From: XN24 sp035514535
GTDB lineage: Bacteria > Pseudomonadota > Gammaproteobacteria > Steroidobacterales > XN24
DNA length: 64,000 nucleotides
NCBI GenBank assembly: GCA_035514535.1
Contig: DATKAZ010000069.1
Span: forward strand, 1 to 64,000
Reading direction: 5' to 3'
In this document: in pieces, positions 1 to 8,637 of the stretch
Layout: every line of letters begins with the position of its first letter
Numbering within the stretch: position 1 is the first letter of the stretch
Notes under the pieces: model-generated
Database searches by the model: none
Seen by the model: only the letters and a program-made list of their open reading frames with translations
What the model was told of the DNA's origin: nothing
Made by a program: the position numbers and the translations under genes

Positions 1-2
1 TC

Positions 3-440
3 GATGGCCCGCACGGGCATTTCGTGGTTCCCGCCGGAGCGCACGACGGCCTCGCGTTCATCGCCGGCGGCGTCGGCTTCGCGCCCGTCATGAGCATCCT
101 GCGGCAACTGGGTGCCGAGCGATGGCCGGGGCCCATGTGCCTCGTCTACGGCAACCGGCACGAGGCGAAGATCCTGTACCGCGAGGAACTCGAGGCGATG
201 GCCGCCGACATGAGACTCACGGTGAACCTGGTGCTGTCCGAGCCGCCGCCGGGATGGCAGGGACTCACGGGCGAACTGACCACGAGGACGCTGGACGCCT
301 GCCTGAGCCGGGAGCAGAGGGAGCGCTGGACCTTCTTCGTCTGCGGACCGCCGCCGATGATGCACAGCGTCGAACACGACCTGCTCGCCGGCGGCGTGCC
401 CGGCCGGCGGATCATCGCCGAGCGGTTCAAGTTTGACTGA
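3..440 (+). CDS. FAD/NAD(P)-binding reductase, C-terminal part (FNR family)
   Basis: This is the last 145 residues of a ferredoxin-NADP reductase-type protein; the start lies left of the window. The frame opens with GPHGHF, the usual end of the FAD-binding barrel, and continues into the NAD(P) domain: GGVGFAPVMSIL (dinucleotide loop), VYGNR, and FVCGPPPMM near the end, which closes with ERFKFD. Such modules pass electrons between NAD(P)H and flavin, iron-sulfur or haem partners. The missing N-terminus could carry a ferric-reductase-like membrane domain or a plain oxygenase-reductase barrel, so the substrate cannot be told. A 27-residue membrane peptide follows after 9 bases. Confidence 0.85.
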   Translation, partial: DGPHGHFVVPAGAHDGLAFIAGGVGFAPVMSILRQLGAERWPGPMCLVYGNRHEAKILYREELEAMAADMRLTVNLVLSEPPPGWQGLTGELTTRTLDACLSREQRERWTFFVCGPPPMMHSVEHDLLAGGVPGRRIIAERFKFD

Positions 441-449
441 GGTGACCGG

Positions 450-533
450 ATGACCCACCGCTTCCTGGTCAGGTTGTGCTGGTCGGTCCTGCTGGCGCTG
501 CTCGTCTTGGTCGTGCTGTTTGCCGCGAGATAA
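450..533 (+). CDS. 27-residue single-span membrane peptide
   Basis: A short open frame starts ATG nine bases after the reductase stop, with GAGGTGA just upstream as a possible ribosome site. The product begins MTHRFLVRLCW and continues as one hydrophobic helix rich in Leu and Val, ending in AAR. Its position right behind the reductase suggests co-transcription and perhaps a small membrane partner or anchor. No family is recognised. The frame is short enough to be chance, but the ribosome site, the tight spacing and a clean transmembrane profile argue for a real gene. Confidence 0.4.
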   Translation: MTHRFLVRLCWSVLLALLVLVVLFAAR

Positions 534-570
534 ATAAAGATAATCTATCGAATCGAGAGAAACAATTCAT

Positions 571-599
571 TTTACTGATTGTCTGCCGCCCCCTATTCT
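571..599 (+). promoter_or_regulatory. Candidate sigma-70 promoter for the DUF2061 gene
   Basis: TTTACT (571-576) and TATTCT (594-599) are separated by exactly 17 bases in a locally AT-rich stretch, about 30 bases ahead of the GTG start at 632. Each hexamer matches four of six consensus positions. Confidence 0.35.
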
Positions 600-631
600 G
601 CGCCCTACAGGCAAACCGCCAGGGGGCCATT

Positions 632-820
632 GTGACCAAGACACTCAGCTTTGCAGCCGTGCATTTTTCGGTCGCCTTCAGCGTCGGCTACGCGCTCAGC
701 GGCAGCATCGCGGTCGGCGGCGCCATCGCCCTGGTCGAGCCGGCGCTGAATACCGTCGCATACTTCTTCCACGAGAAGGCCTGGGAGCGCCGGCGCACCC
801 CCAGGCCGCAAGCCGCCTGA
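632..820 (+). CDS. DUF2061 small membrane protein
   Basis: The 62-residue product has the DUF2061 pattern: two hydrophobic segments (about residues 6-25 and 27-42) followed by the conserved tail NTVAYFFHEKAWERR. Members are small inner-membrane proteins of unknown function. The start is taken as GTG at 632, because AGGGGG lies seven bases upstream and the family begins with a short Lys-containing leader before the first helix. The open frame extends further left, but that part looks non-coding. A candidate promoter lies at 571-599, so the gene is probably transcribed on its own. Confidence 0.8.
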   Translation: MTKTLSFAAVHFSVAFSVGYALSGSIAVGGAIALVEPALNTVAYFFHEKAWERRRTPRPQAA

Positions 821-825
821 AGCTC

Positions 826-856
826 CGCTCCGGCTGCGCGAGACGTTCCCGGAGCG
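826..856. terminator. Hairpin between convergent genes
   Basis: CGCTCCGG (826-833) pairs perfectly with CCGGAGCG (849-856) across a 15-base loop. It sits between the ends of the DUF2061 and cytochrome genes and could stop transcription from both sides. There is no T-run, so factor-independent termination is uncertain. Confidence 0.3.
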
Positions 857-881
857 AACCGTCCTCGAGCGGCGCACTTGC

Positions 882-1316
882 TTACCAGTTCTTTGGCCCG
901 GACTTCACCGTCATGATGCCGGTCTTCGCGTCGAGCGCATGGCAGTGCAGGCAGTTGCCGCCGTAGTCGCCGACGAAGGCATTGTCGGCAGGCTTGTCGT
1001 AATGCAACAGGTGCGGCAGCTCCTTGAAAGGCGTGAACCCGCCGTCCTCGCTGTGACACTCGTTGCAGTCGGTCGGCACGGTCTCGGTCATCTTGTCGAC
1101 ATTCTTGTGCCCGAGGTCGGCGAGAATCGCGCCGAGCGGCCCCGCGCCTTCCGCCGTATGGCAGTCCACGCAGCCCTGCGGATAGGGCCCGGGGCCGGCA
1201 TCGCCCGGCAGCTTAGCCTGGTCCGAGCTTTCCGCCGTGGACCCGCCCGCGGCGAGCAGCACGATGCAGAACGTTGCCGCGGCCGCGGACGATAAAACTT
1301 TCATTCCATGTGTCAT
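882..1316 (-). CDS. Periplasmic triheme c-type cytochrome
   Basis: The 144-residue precursor has a signal peptide (hydrophobic residues 8-24) and three haem-attachment motifs: CVDCH at 49-53, CNECH at 84-88 and CLHCH at 122-126. Extra histidines (GHKN near 70, LPHLLHY near 102-105) could be distal ligands, so bis-His electron-transfer haems are likely. AGGAG lies seven bases before the ATG. It follows the antiporter operon on the same strand after 83 bases and may be read through from it or have its own promoter. It matches the general multihaem c3/c7-like pattern, but no named family is recognised. Its partner may be the reductase at the left edge; that is inference. Confidence 0.8.
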   Translation of the reverse strand: MTHGMKVLSSAAAATFCIVLLAAGGSTAESSDQAKLPGDAGPGPYPQGCVDCHTAEGAGPLGAILADLGHKNVDKMTETVPTDCNECHSEDGGFTPFKELPHLLHYDKPADNAFVGDYGGNCLHCHALDAKTGIMTVKSGPKNW

Positions 1317-1399
1317 CAGAGTCTCCTTGACTTTGTTCACCAGACAGCACCCCGAAGATAGCAGTCGGTACGCCGCCCTGCCGTGCGTTGCCGGACAGT

Positions 1400-3133
1400 T
1401 CAGCTCAGCAACCAGGCCAGCGACAGCGCCAGTAGGACGACCAGCAGGCCCGTCACCGACCAGGCGGCGATGCGCGCCTCGCCGCGACCGAACCGTGCGG
1501 ACCAGGCGGGCCCGCCCCGGACCAGCGGCCCCGCCAGGTCCCACAGGCCGTCCAGTGCGCGTGGCAACCCCTCGCCGGCGAGGCGCCCAAGTCGCCGGCC
1601 GAGCCCGACGAGCGCACGCTCGAGCGGAATCCCCACGTCCCCGGCGGGGATCCGCGGCAGTGCCGGAATACGCCCCGCACGGCGCAGCAGGACGGCCCCG
1701 GTCGCAACCGCGGCGGCCAACGCAATCGGCCAGGCCGCACCCCACAGGGCCGGCACGCCGGCAGCACCCGCACGCAGTGCCGGCGGCGCCACGATCCAGG
1801 GCCAGGCGAAACACCCCCCGAGCAGGGCCAGCCATGGCGCCCACAGGCCCATCGCGGCGGGCGGTGCCGTGCTGCTCGAGCGCGGCCAGGCGAGCCACAG
1901 GAAACGCAGCATCAGCACCGCCGTAAGCGCGGCACTCAAGGTGAGCAGGCCGGGCACCGTCGCGCCCCAGGGCCCGGCGACGCCGTCCGCCGCGTGCTTC
2001 AGCCCGTGCTTCGCCAGGTAGCCGCCGGTCAGCGGCCCGCCAGCCAGGGCCAGCGCCCAGAGGCACAGCACGCCGGCGGCCAGCCGCGCCGCGGCCGGCC
2101 GCAGCGGATGCTGCACCAGGCCGGCGCCGAGAAACAATCCGCCCTTGGCCAGCCCATGGTGGACCATGTAGACGAGGACCGTGCCGAACAGCGCCGGCCA
2201 GTGCGCGGGAAACAGCAGGCCGAGGCCGACCGCGAGCGTCATGACGCCCATCTGGCTGACGCTCGAGTACGCCAGGACCGTCTTCGCCTCGCGCTGCGGC
2301 AGGCCGGCGAGCACCCCGTAGCAGGCCGTGAACAGCCCCAGTATGGCCAGTACCGCGCCCCATCCCGGCAGCGCGGCGTCGCCGAGCGGCAGCAACCTCA
2401 GCCACGCGACCAGGCCGGCCTTGATCATCGCGCCGGACAGCACCGCGCTCGCCGGGGCCGGCGCGACCGGGTGCGCCAGCGGCAACCAGAAATGCAGGCC
2501 GAAGACGCCCGCCTTGATGCCGAACCCGACGATCAACAGGCCGATGATCAGGTTGTTTCTGCCCGCGTCGCCCGCCACCACGGCGGCCTGCATTGCCGCA
2601 AATCCGACCGCCCCGCGACTGGCGAGCAGCATCAGGCCCGAGATGACGCAGAGTTCGCCGATCACGACCATCGCGATGTAGTAACGCCCCGCGTGGCGGG
2701 CGCGCGCGTCGCCGTCGTGCAAGACCAGCCCGTAGGAGGCGAAACTCATCAGCGCGAAGCCCAGGTAGAAGACGAGGACGTCCAGGGCCGCGAGCAGCAG
2801 CAGGTTGCCGACAAGCGCCGCGAGGAACCAGGCGAAGAAGCGGTCGCGACGTATGCCGGCCTCGAGGTACCCCTGTGCGAACAGCCCGGCGACCAGCCAC
2901 AGCGCAGCCGTCACCGGCAGCAGGACCCGCGCTACGGCATCGAGCCCGAGCGAGCCGCCCAGCAGCAGCCAGGGGATGTCGAGATCCGCCGCGCCCGTCA
3001 TCCCGACCAGCAGCGCCGGCAGCGCCGCCCACGGTGCGAGCGGGCGTACCACGGGCGCCGCCCGGTGCTGCAGCAGGCACGCCGCCAGCACGACCGGCCA
3101 GCACAAAGCGGCAAGCAGCGCGTAACTGCTCAT
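1400..3133 (-). CDS. NuoL/M/N-type antiporter-like subunit (third extra copy)
   Basis: A 577-residue polytopic membrane protein of the complex I/Mrp proton-translocating subunit family, last in the operon. The TM7 lysine and following motif are present (FGIKAGVFGLHFWLP), as are the TM8 lysine (GAMIKAGL) and the late lysine (GGYLAKHGL). The TM5 glutamate is absent: the segment reads FYLGFALMS, with Ala127 where relatives have Glu. A C-terminal extension of about 150 residues carries extra hydrophobic helices. The ATG start overlaps the stop of the upstream gene by four bases. It probably forms part of a membrane cation/proton antiporter arm; whether it pumps is uncertain. Confidence 0.85.
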   Translation of the reverse strand: MSSYALLAALCWPVVLAACLLQHRAAPVVRPLAPWAALPALLVGMTGAADLDIPWLLLGGSLGLDAVARVLLPVTAALWLVAGLFAQGYLEAGIRRDRFFAWFLAALVGNLLLLAALDVLVFYLGFALMSFASYGLVLHDGDARARHAGRYYIAMVVIGELCVISGLMLLASRGAVGFAAMQAAVVAGDAGRNNLIIGLLIVGFGIKAGVFGLHFWLPLAHPVAPAPASAVLSGAMIKAGLVAWLRLLPLGDAALPGWGAVLAILGLFTACYGVLAGLPQREAKTVLAYSSVSQMGVMTLAVGLGLLFPAHWPALFGTVLVYMVHHGLAKGGLFLGAGLVQHPLRPAAARLAAGVLCLWALALAGGPLTGGYLAKHGLKHAADGVAGPWGATVPGLLTLSAALTAVLMLRFLWLAWPRSSSTAPPAAMGLWAPWLALLGGCFAWPWIVAPPALRAGAAGVPALWGAAWPIALAAAVATGAVLLRRAGRIPALPRIPAGDVGIPLERALVGLGRRLGRLAGEGLPRALDGLWDLAGPLVRGGPAWSARFGRGEARIAAWSVTGLLVVLLALSLAWLLS

Positions 3134-4695
3134 GCCGCCAGCAGCCAGGCCGCGCCGAGCGCGAACAGCAGCAGCATGAGGCTGGTGGCGGGCCAGGCGC
3201 GCAGGCGCAGGTCGAGATAGAGAATCCGCCGCGACCAGGCCTCGCCGTCCCACAGTCCGAGCAGGCTGGCTATGAGGCGGTCGCGCAGCCGCGGCAGGTC
3301 CCGCATGCAGGCGGCGTGGAGCGCACTCGCCAGGACACCGACGCCACGCTCGACCGGTCCTGGCAGATCGCCGCGAGGGACATGCGGCCGCCGGCGGCGC
3401 GGCAAGACCCGGTATGCGACCAGGCCGAGCGTCACCGCGACCGGGGCGAGCCACAACGCGTCGAAGCCCGGCACGCGCGTGCCCCACGCAAGGCCGAGTG
3501 CGGCCGCCGCGAGGGCCAGGGGGGCGAACACGAGGCGCGTCGTGCCCTCGCCCGTGCCATCAGCGGCCGCCGCGGGCGTCCGGCGGGCCGTGACCGTCAG
3601 CAGCAGCGTCGCGATGAGTGCGCCCACCGGGGCCAGCCATGCGCCCCAGCGCGGCAGCACGGCGGCCGCATGCAGCGCCGCGAGACCGCCCGCCAGGCCG
3701 TGCACGCCCAACGCCACGGCGATCGCGGTATCGCGAGCGCTGCCGGGGCGCAGCAGCGCCACCAGCGGCAAGGCGGCACAGCACGCCAGCAGGGCCACGC
3801 CGAGCCAGGCCAGGCCCGCGCCGGGGCCGGCGCCCGTGGAGGCGGCCGACAACAGCAGCGCCGCCGTCGCACCGAGCGCGTAGCCGAGGGTGGTGCGGGG
3901 CCGGGACCGGGCCAGCCCGGCGAACAGCATCCAGACCGCGCCCGCCGAGCCGAGCAGAATGCATGCCGCGGCGACTTCCGGCAGTCCGCCGGGAAACATC
4001 TTCAGGAAGCCGAACAGGGCGGCGCCAGGCGGCACGGCCACCAGCAACATCGCGGTCGGCGGACGGACGGCAGCCAGCGCGGGGGGTAACCAGGCGTGCG
4101 CCGGCGGGACGCCGCCGCGCAAGGCCATGGCCACAATCACGAGCGCCAGCAGGCCCGGCCCGAGCGCCGCCGCCGGATGCGCCGCCTGGCTCAAAAGCAC
4201 CTCGAACACCAGCAGGTCGCTGACGACCAGCAGTACTACCATCGTCCGGCCGGCGCGCCGCCAGGCATCCCCCGGCTCGCCCGCCATGACGGCATAAAGC
4301 CCGTAGCCGGTCGCGAGCAGGCCAGCGTACACGAGCGGCCCGCCCTCGGCGAGAGCGAGGGTGACGGCTCCCGAGAGCCCCACGAGCAGCGCGGCAGCGC
4401 CGGCTCCGGGCACGTCGTCGTGGCGCGTCAGCAGCAGGCCGGCGGTGACCCACAGGCCGCCGAACAGCAGCAGTGCGGCGCGGGACGTCTCGTCGAGGAC
4501 CAGCGCGGAGTTGCCGAGCACCAGCAGGTCGGGCAACGCGAGCCGCTCGCCGGCGGCCAGCGCGGCGACCGCCACCGGCAGCGCCGCGACGAGCGCGACG
4601 ATCCAGCCGGCACCGGGGAGGTCTGTGCGCGAGGAGCGCGCCAGCCAGGCCGCGACCGCCAGCGGCAGCATCGGCAGGGCCAGCAACAGGCTCAT
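3130..4695 (-). CDS. Degenerate NuoL/M/N-like subunit lacking channel residues
   Basis: A 521-residue hydrophobic protein, Leu/Ala-rich, that aligns with antiporter-like subunits mainly through ALRGGVPPAHAWLPPA (residues 191-206). Compared with its operon neighbours, the TM7 lysine is Arg193, the TM8 lysine position is Pro223 within VAVPPGAALF, and the TM5 glutamate position is Leu127. All three residues normally needed for proton transfer are therefore changed. It overlaps both neighbours by four bases (ATGA), so it is co-translated and probably stoichiometric. A structural spacer in the membrane arm is the likely role, inferred from the residue losses. Confidence 0.75.
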   Translation of the reverse strand: MSLLLALPMLPLAVAAWLARSSRTDLPGAGWIVALVAALPVAVAALAAGERLALPDLLVLGNSALVLDETSRAALLLFGGLWVTAGLLLTRHDDVPGAGAAALLVGLSGAVTLALAEGGPLVYAGLLATGYGLYAVMAGEPGDAWRRAGRTMVVLLVVSDLLVFEVLLSQAAHPAAALGPGLLALVIVAMALRGGVPPAHAWLPPALAAVRPPTAMLLVAVPPGAALFGFLKMFPGGLPEVAAACILLGSAGAVWMLFAGLARSRPRTTLGYALGATAALLLSAASTGAGPGAGLAWLGVALLACCAALPLVALLRPGSARDTAIAVALGVHGLAGGLAALHAAAVLPRWGAWLAPVGALIATLLLTVTARRTPAAAADGTGEGTTRLVFAPLALAAAALGLAWGTRVPGFDALWLAPVAVTLGLVAYRVLPRRRRPHVPRGDLPGPVERGVGVLASALHAACMRDLPRLRDRLIASLLGLWDGEAWSRRILYLDLRLRAWPATSLMLLLFALGAAWLLAA

Positions 4696-6185
4696 GGCGC
4701 GTATTTCCGCGCCGCGATGAGGTGGACCCAGTCGAGCGGCGTACCCGGCATCGAGGCGAACAGTCCCCAGGCGAGGGCGGCCAGGGCGGTGGCGATCGGC
4801 GGCAGCAGCAGCGCCCAGGCGGTTTCCTTGCGGCCGAAGTCGCGCTCGTGCGGCCACTCCTCGGGCGGCGGGTCGAACCAGGCCGTGCGCAGGATCGGCA
4901 GGAAGTAGGCGGCATTCAGCAGGCTGCTGCCGGCGAGCACGAGGACGACCCAGTCCTGGCCCACTTCCAGGCCGCCGAGCCCCAGGTACCACTTGCTGAT
5001 GAAGCCGGCCATCGGCGGTACGCCGATCATGCCGAACGCCGCGAGCGTGAACGCGGTCATGGTCCACGGCATGCGCCGCCCCGCGCCCGCCATCTCACTG
5101 ACCTTATGCACGCCGAGCGTCTCCGCGAGATTGCCGGCGCAGAAGAACAGCGTGATCTTCATGAATCCCTGGTGCACGAGATGCACCAGCCCGCCGATCG
5201 TCGCGATCGGTCCCGCGATGGCCACGCCCAGCGTGATGTACGACACCTGGCTGACGGTAGAGAAGGCGAGCCTGCGCTTGAGGTCATCCTGGAACAGCGC
5301 CCGCGTCGAGCCATAGATGATCGTCACGGCGGCGAGGACCGCCAGCGGCAGCGTCACGCCGAGGCTCGCGGCGAACTCGATGCCGAACACGTCGTACACG
5401 ATGCGCACGACGCCGAAGGCGCCCGCCTTGACCACGGCCACGGCGTGCAGCAGCGCGCTGACGGGCGCCGGCGCCACCATCGCCTGTGGCAGCCAGGCAT
5501 GCAGCGGCACGAGCGCAGCCTTGACGCCCACGCCCATGATCAGCACCGCGAAGATCATGCGCAGCACGTTGGGGTCGAGCCCGAGGCCCGCGACGAAGCC
5601 GCGATCCACGAACTCGAGCGTGCCGGTGAGCGAATACAGCCAGATCGTGCCGGTGAGCAGCAGCACGCCGCCGCCGAGCGTGTAGATGAGGTAGGTGCGG
5701 CCCGCCCGGCGGGCTGCCTCCGTGCCGCGATGCACGACCAGCGGATAAGTCGTGAGCGTCAGCGCCTCGTAGAAGACGAGAAACGTCAGCAGGTTGCCGG
5801 CCATCGCGAGACCGACCGTGGCGGTGACGCAGAGGCTGAAGTAGCCGAAGAAGCGGCTCCGGTTCGGCGAGTCCTCGAGATAGCCGATCGCGTAGACCGT
5901 GGTCGCCAGCCACAGCACGGCGGAGAGGTTGACGAACATCAGCGACAGCGCGTCGGCATGCAGCACGAAATCCAGCCCCGGCACGAACGGCACGCGGAAC
6001 TCGTAGGTCACGCCGTGGGACACGCCGATCATCATCAGCACCAGCAGGATGATCTTGAGAACCGCGCCGCCGAGATTGAGGGTCGTGCGCAGGACGACGG
6101 CACGCTCCGGCAGCATGAAGATGATCATGCCCGGGATGAACGAGCTGGCCAGGACCATCACCGGCAGCCAGACATTCGCGTTCAC
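4692..6185 (-). CDS. MrpD/NuoM-type cation/proton antiporter subunit
   Basis: A 497-residue polytopic subunit with the full catalytic set: TM5 Glu in FYEALTLTTYPL, TM7 Lys in GVKAALVPLHAWLP, TM8 Lys in AVAVVKAGAFG and a late Lys in AGFISKWYLG. It is therefore expected to translocate protons or exchange them for Na+/K+. The GTG start overlaps the preceding gene's stop (GTGA). In a standard Mrp operon a single MrpD is present; here this is the second D-like copy and may stand in for the missing large N-terminal part of MrpA. Confidence 0.88.
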   Translation of the reverse strand: MNANVWLPVMVLASSFIPGMIIFMLPERAVVLRTTLNLGGAVLKIILLVLMMIGVSHGVTYEFRVPFVPGLDFVLHADALSLMFVNLSAVLWLATTVYAIGYLEDSPNRSRFFGYFSLCVTATVGLAMAGNLLTFLVFYEALTLTTYPLVVHRGTEAARRAGRTYLIYTLGGGVLLLTGTIWLYSLTGTLEFVDRGFVAGLGLDPNVLRMIFAVLIMGVGVKAALVPLHAWLPQAMVAPAPVSALLHAVAVVKAGAFGVVRIVYDVFGIEFAASLGVTLPLAVLAAVTIIYGSTRALFQDDLKRRLAFSTVSQVSYITLGVAIAGPIATIGGLVHLVHQGFMKITLFFCAGNLAETLGVHKVSEMAGAGRRMPWTMTAFTLAAFGMIGVPPMAGFISKWYLGLGGLEVGQDWVVLVLAGSSLLNAAYFLPILRTAWFDPPPEEWPHERDFGRKETAWALLLPPIATALAALAWGLFASMPGTPLDWVHLIAARKYAP

Positions 6186-7624
6186 GGCAGCACCCCGTCG
6201 AGCAGCGGCAGGGCCCACGGCGCCACGAAGCCCAGCAGCACGGCGCCGAGGGCGAGCAGCAGCGCAGTCCATTCCATCGTTCCCGGGACGCTGTGCGACT
6301 CGTGGCGGTGCGGCGACGTGGTGAACGCGAAGCCGAGCACGCGAAATACGTAGGCGGCCGTTAGCGCCCCGCCGCCGATCAGCACCAGGGCCCAGCCCCA
6401 GAGCCCCTGCTCCATGGCGGCCTGCAGCAGCATCCACTTGCCGACGAACCCGCCGCTGGGCGGCAGGCCGGCCAGGCTGATGCCGGCCAACGCGAACGCG
6501 GCCAGGGTCAGCGGCATGCGCTCCACGACGAGATCGAGTTCGCCGATCTCGTCATGGCCGCTCTCGGTCATGATGCTCCCCGCTGCGAGGAACATCGCGC
6601 CCTTGGCGAATGCATGCGACAGCGCCAGGTAGATCGAGCCGCCCCAGGCGAGGGCAGGCTCCATTCCCGCCAGCGGGAACGCGATGAACAGGTAACCGAG
6701 CTGTGCGACGGTCGAGTAGGCGACGAGCAGCTTGAGTCTGCGCTGCCTGAGCGCCTGGATGGAGCCCCAGAAGATCGCGGCCGTACCGAGCGCGCCGAGC
6801 AGGATCGGCAGCCCCTGCCCCGCCGGAGTGAACGTGAACCACAGGCGCAGAAGGAGGTAGAACGAGGCCTTGACGACGAGCGCGGACAACAGCGCGCTGA
6901 CCGGAGCGCGCGCGCTGCCGTGCGCGGGCGGCAGCCACACGTGAAACGGGAACAGGCCCGTCTTCAGCAGCAGGCCCGCGATCATGGCGCCCAGCGGAAC
7001 GGCGAGCTGTATCCCTCCTTGCGCACGCTCGCCGAGCAGCGCGAGGTCGACCGTCCCGTAGGCGTGGTACAGCAACGCGACGCCGAGCAGGTACGCCAGC
7101 GAGCCGAACAGGCTGACCAGCAGGTAGCGCATCGCGCCCGACAGCGCGGGGCCGCTGCCCGCGAGGGCGACGAGAGCCACGGCCGAAAGGCCGAGCAGTT
7201 CCAGGGTCACGTAGAGGTTGAAGACGTCGCCGGCCTGGAACAGGGCGTTCAGCGCGGCCCACAGGAACATCCACAAGGGCCAGAAGCGGCGCACCTTGTC
7301 CGGCGCGGCCACCAGGTAGACCCTGGCGTAGATGCTGATCGCGACGCCGATGACGGCCGTCATCGCGAGCATCAGCGCGCTCAGGCCGTCGGCCACGAGG
7401 TCGATGCCGAGCGGGGCGCCCCAGCCGCCGACCTGGTAGCGGCGCGGCCCACCCAGGGCGACCTGCAGCAACACGGCCAGGGCCGCGGTCGCGGTCAGGA
7501 ACGCCACGCCGAGCCCGATGGGTGCGGCCCGGCGAGGGAACAGGAAGGAGAGCAACGCGCCCCACAGCGGCAGGACGATCGCCCATGGCATCCAGGCTGC
7601 GCCGGCGAGATATTCAGGCAGCAC
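6182..7624 (-). CDS. mrpD: Mrp-type antiporter subunit D
   Basis: A 480-residue NuoM/N-like subunit directly behind the subunit C gene, the usual place of mrpD (MbhH in hydrogenase clusters). Key residues are intact: TM5 Glu in YVTLELLGL, TM7 Lys in LLLKTGLFPFHVWLP, TM8 Lys in ALVVKASFY, and a late Lys in GGFVGKWMLL. The start is GTG at 7624 with GGAAGGA upstream. It acts in the inner membrane, coupling proton entry to Na+ (or K+) extrusion together with the small subunits. Confidence 0.92.
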   Translation of the reverse strand: MLPEYLAGAAWMPWAIVLPLWGALLSFLFPRRAAPIGLGVAFLTATAALAVLLQVALGGPRRYQVGGWGAPLGIDLVADGLSALMLAMTAVIGVAISIYARVYLVAAPDKVRRFWPLWMFLWAALNALFQAGDVFNLYVTLELLGLSAVALVALAGSGPALSGAMRYLLVSLFGSLAYLLGVALLYHAYGTVDLALLGERAQGGIQLAVPLGAMIAGLLLKTGLFPFHVWLPPAHGSARAPVSALLSALVVKASFYLLLRLWFTFTPAGQGLPILLGALGTAAIFWGSIQALRQRRLKLLVAYSTVAQLGYLFIAFPLAGMEPALAWGGSIYLALSHAFAKGAMFLAAGSIMTESGHDEIGELDLVVERMPLTLAAFALAGISLAGLPPSGGFVGKWMLLQAAMEQGLWGWALVLIGGGALTAAYVFRVLGFAFTTSPHRHESHSVPGTMEWTALLLALGAVLLGFVAPWALPLLDGVLP

Positions 7625-7627
7625 GGC

Positions 7628-7957
7628 TCACCGTCCTTCCTCGTCCATCAGGTCGCGCTCGCGATCCTCCGGCAAGGTGGGCCTGCCGGTCGCGTGTGCA
7701 AGGCGCAGCAGGAGCGCCAGGGCCAGCGCAGTCGCGGAGATGGTCACGACGATCCCGGTGATGACCATCGCCTGGGGTACGGGATCGACCTCGCCCGCGC
7801 CCATCGCGCCCGTCCCGACCAGCATGAGGGACACGCCGCTTGCCATGATATTGATCGCCAGCACCTTGCGGACCAGGTGCGCGCGCAGCACCAGGCCCCA
7901 GGTGCCGATCACGAACAGGCCCAGGCCGGCACAGGCAAACAGCAGCGCGCTGCTCAC
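7628..7957 (-). CDS. mrpC: Mrp-type antiporter subunit C (NuoK-like)
   Basis: A 109-residue protein with three hydrophobic helices, homologous to NuoK. Helix 2 carries AINIMASGVSLMLV, and helix 3 contains the conserved DPVPQAMVITGIVVTISATA stretch of MnhC/MrpC, which includes the motif around residues 58-77. The GTG start overlaps the stop of the MbhE-MnhB gene (GTGA). The C-terminus is charged and cytoplasmic (EDRERDLMDEEGR). It is a core structural and proton-path subunit of the complex. Confidence 0.92.
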   Translation of the reverse strand: MSSALLFACAGLGLFVIGTWGLVLRAHLVRKVLAINIMASGVSLMLVGTGAMGAGEVDPVPQAMVITGIVVTISATALALALLLRLAHATGRPTLPEDRERDLMDEEGR

Positions 7958-8637
7958 GGCTCGCCCTCCGGCCGGCCGCCGATGAACAGCCCGGCGAGGA
8001 TCACGGCGATGGACAGCGTTGCGGCCGACTCGACGAGCAGCATCAGCATGCCCGCGAGGCCCGGCGGATACTCGAGGAAGCGCCGCTCGCCATTCATGAC
8101 GCCCACTGCGACGCAGAGGAATGCCGCGAGGCCGACGATCGCGATCCAGCGCATCGACCTGCCGGGCAGCGGCACGTGCGGTCGTTGCCCCGAGAGGATG
8201 AACAACACGCCCGCCGCCGCCAGCACCGCGCCCGCCTGAAAGGCGCCGCCGGGAAGCGTGGCACCGACCCAGAGCAGGTAACCGCAGATCACCGGCACCA
8301 GTGGAATCAGCACGCCGTTCATGGCAAGCAATATCGGGCTCGCGTCCGACTCCTCGATACGCGGCGCCGGCCCGAGCGCCCACACGCCGACGAGGGCGAC
8401 CGTCAGAACCGCGATCTCCAGCAGCGTGTCATAACCGCGAAAGTTGAGCAGGACCGCCGTGACGGAATTCCCGACCCCGCTGCTCGCCAGGTTGGCCTCG
8501 ACCGCGGCGCCGAGGCCGATGCCGACAGGTGGCGCGAGAAGCGCGAGGCCCACGCCGACCATCGCTGCCGCGAGCAGTAGCACGAGGGCCGCACGCAGGA
8601 AGATGCCGGGCTCGCCGTTACCGCGTCCTGTTTTCAT
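7954..8637 (-). CDS. mrpB: Fused MbhE-like and MnhB antiporter subunit
   Basis: A 227-residue protein with two modules. Residues about 10-90 resemble the last domain of MrpA/MbhE, recognisable by AVLLNFRGYDTLLEIAVLTVA. Residues about 95-220 form the MnhB domain with VPVICGYLLWVGATLPGGAFQAGA. In Mrp systems the first module is the C-terminus of MrpA; in archaeal Mbh clusters it is a separate subunit, MbhE, ahead of MbhF. Here the two are joined. The gene overlaps the DUF4040 gene by 20 bases and subunit C by four. Confidence 0.88.
   Translation of the reverse strand: MKTGRGNGEPGIFLRAALVLLLAAAMVGVGLALLAPPVGIGLGAAVEANLASSGVGNSVTAVLLNFRGYDTLLEIAVLTVALVGVWALGPAPRIEESDASPILLAMNGVLIPLVPVICGYLLWVGATLPGGAFQAGAVLAAAGVLFILSGQRPHVPLPGRSMRWIAIVGLAAFLCVAVGVMNGERRFLEYPPGLAGMLMLLVESAATLSIAVILAGLFIGGRPEGEP

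Noticed and set aside
1400..3487. Many long open frames on the strand opposite to, or in other frames of, the antiporter genes and elsewhere
   Set aside because: They mirror real genes in high-GC DNA, are rich in Arg/Ala/Gly/Pro and lack family motifs; the true frames show clear domains and coupled starts.
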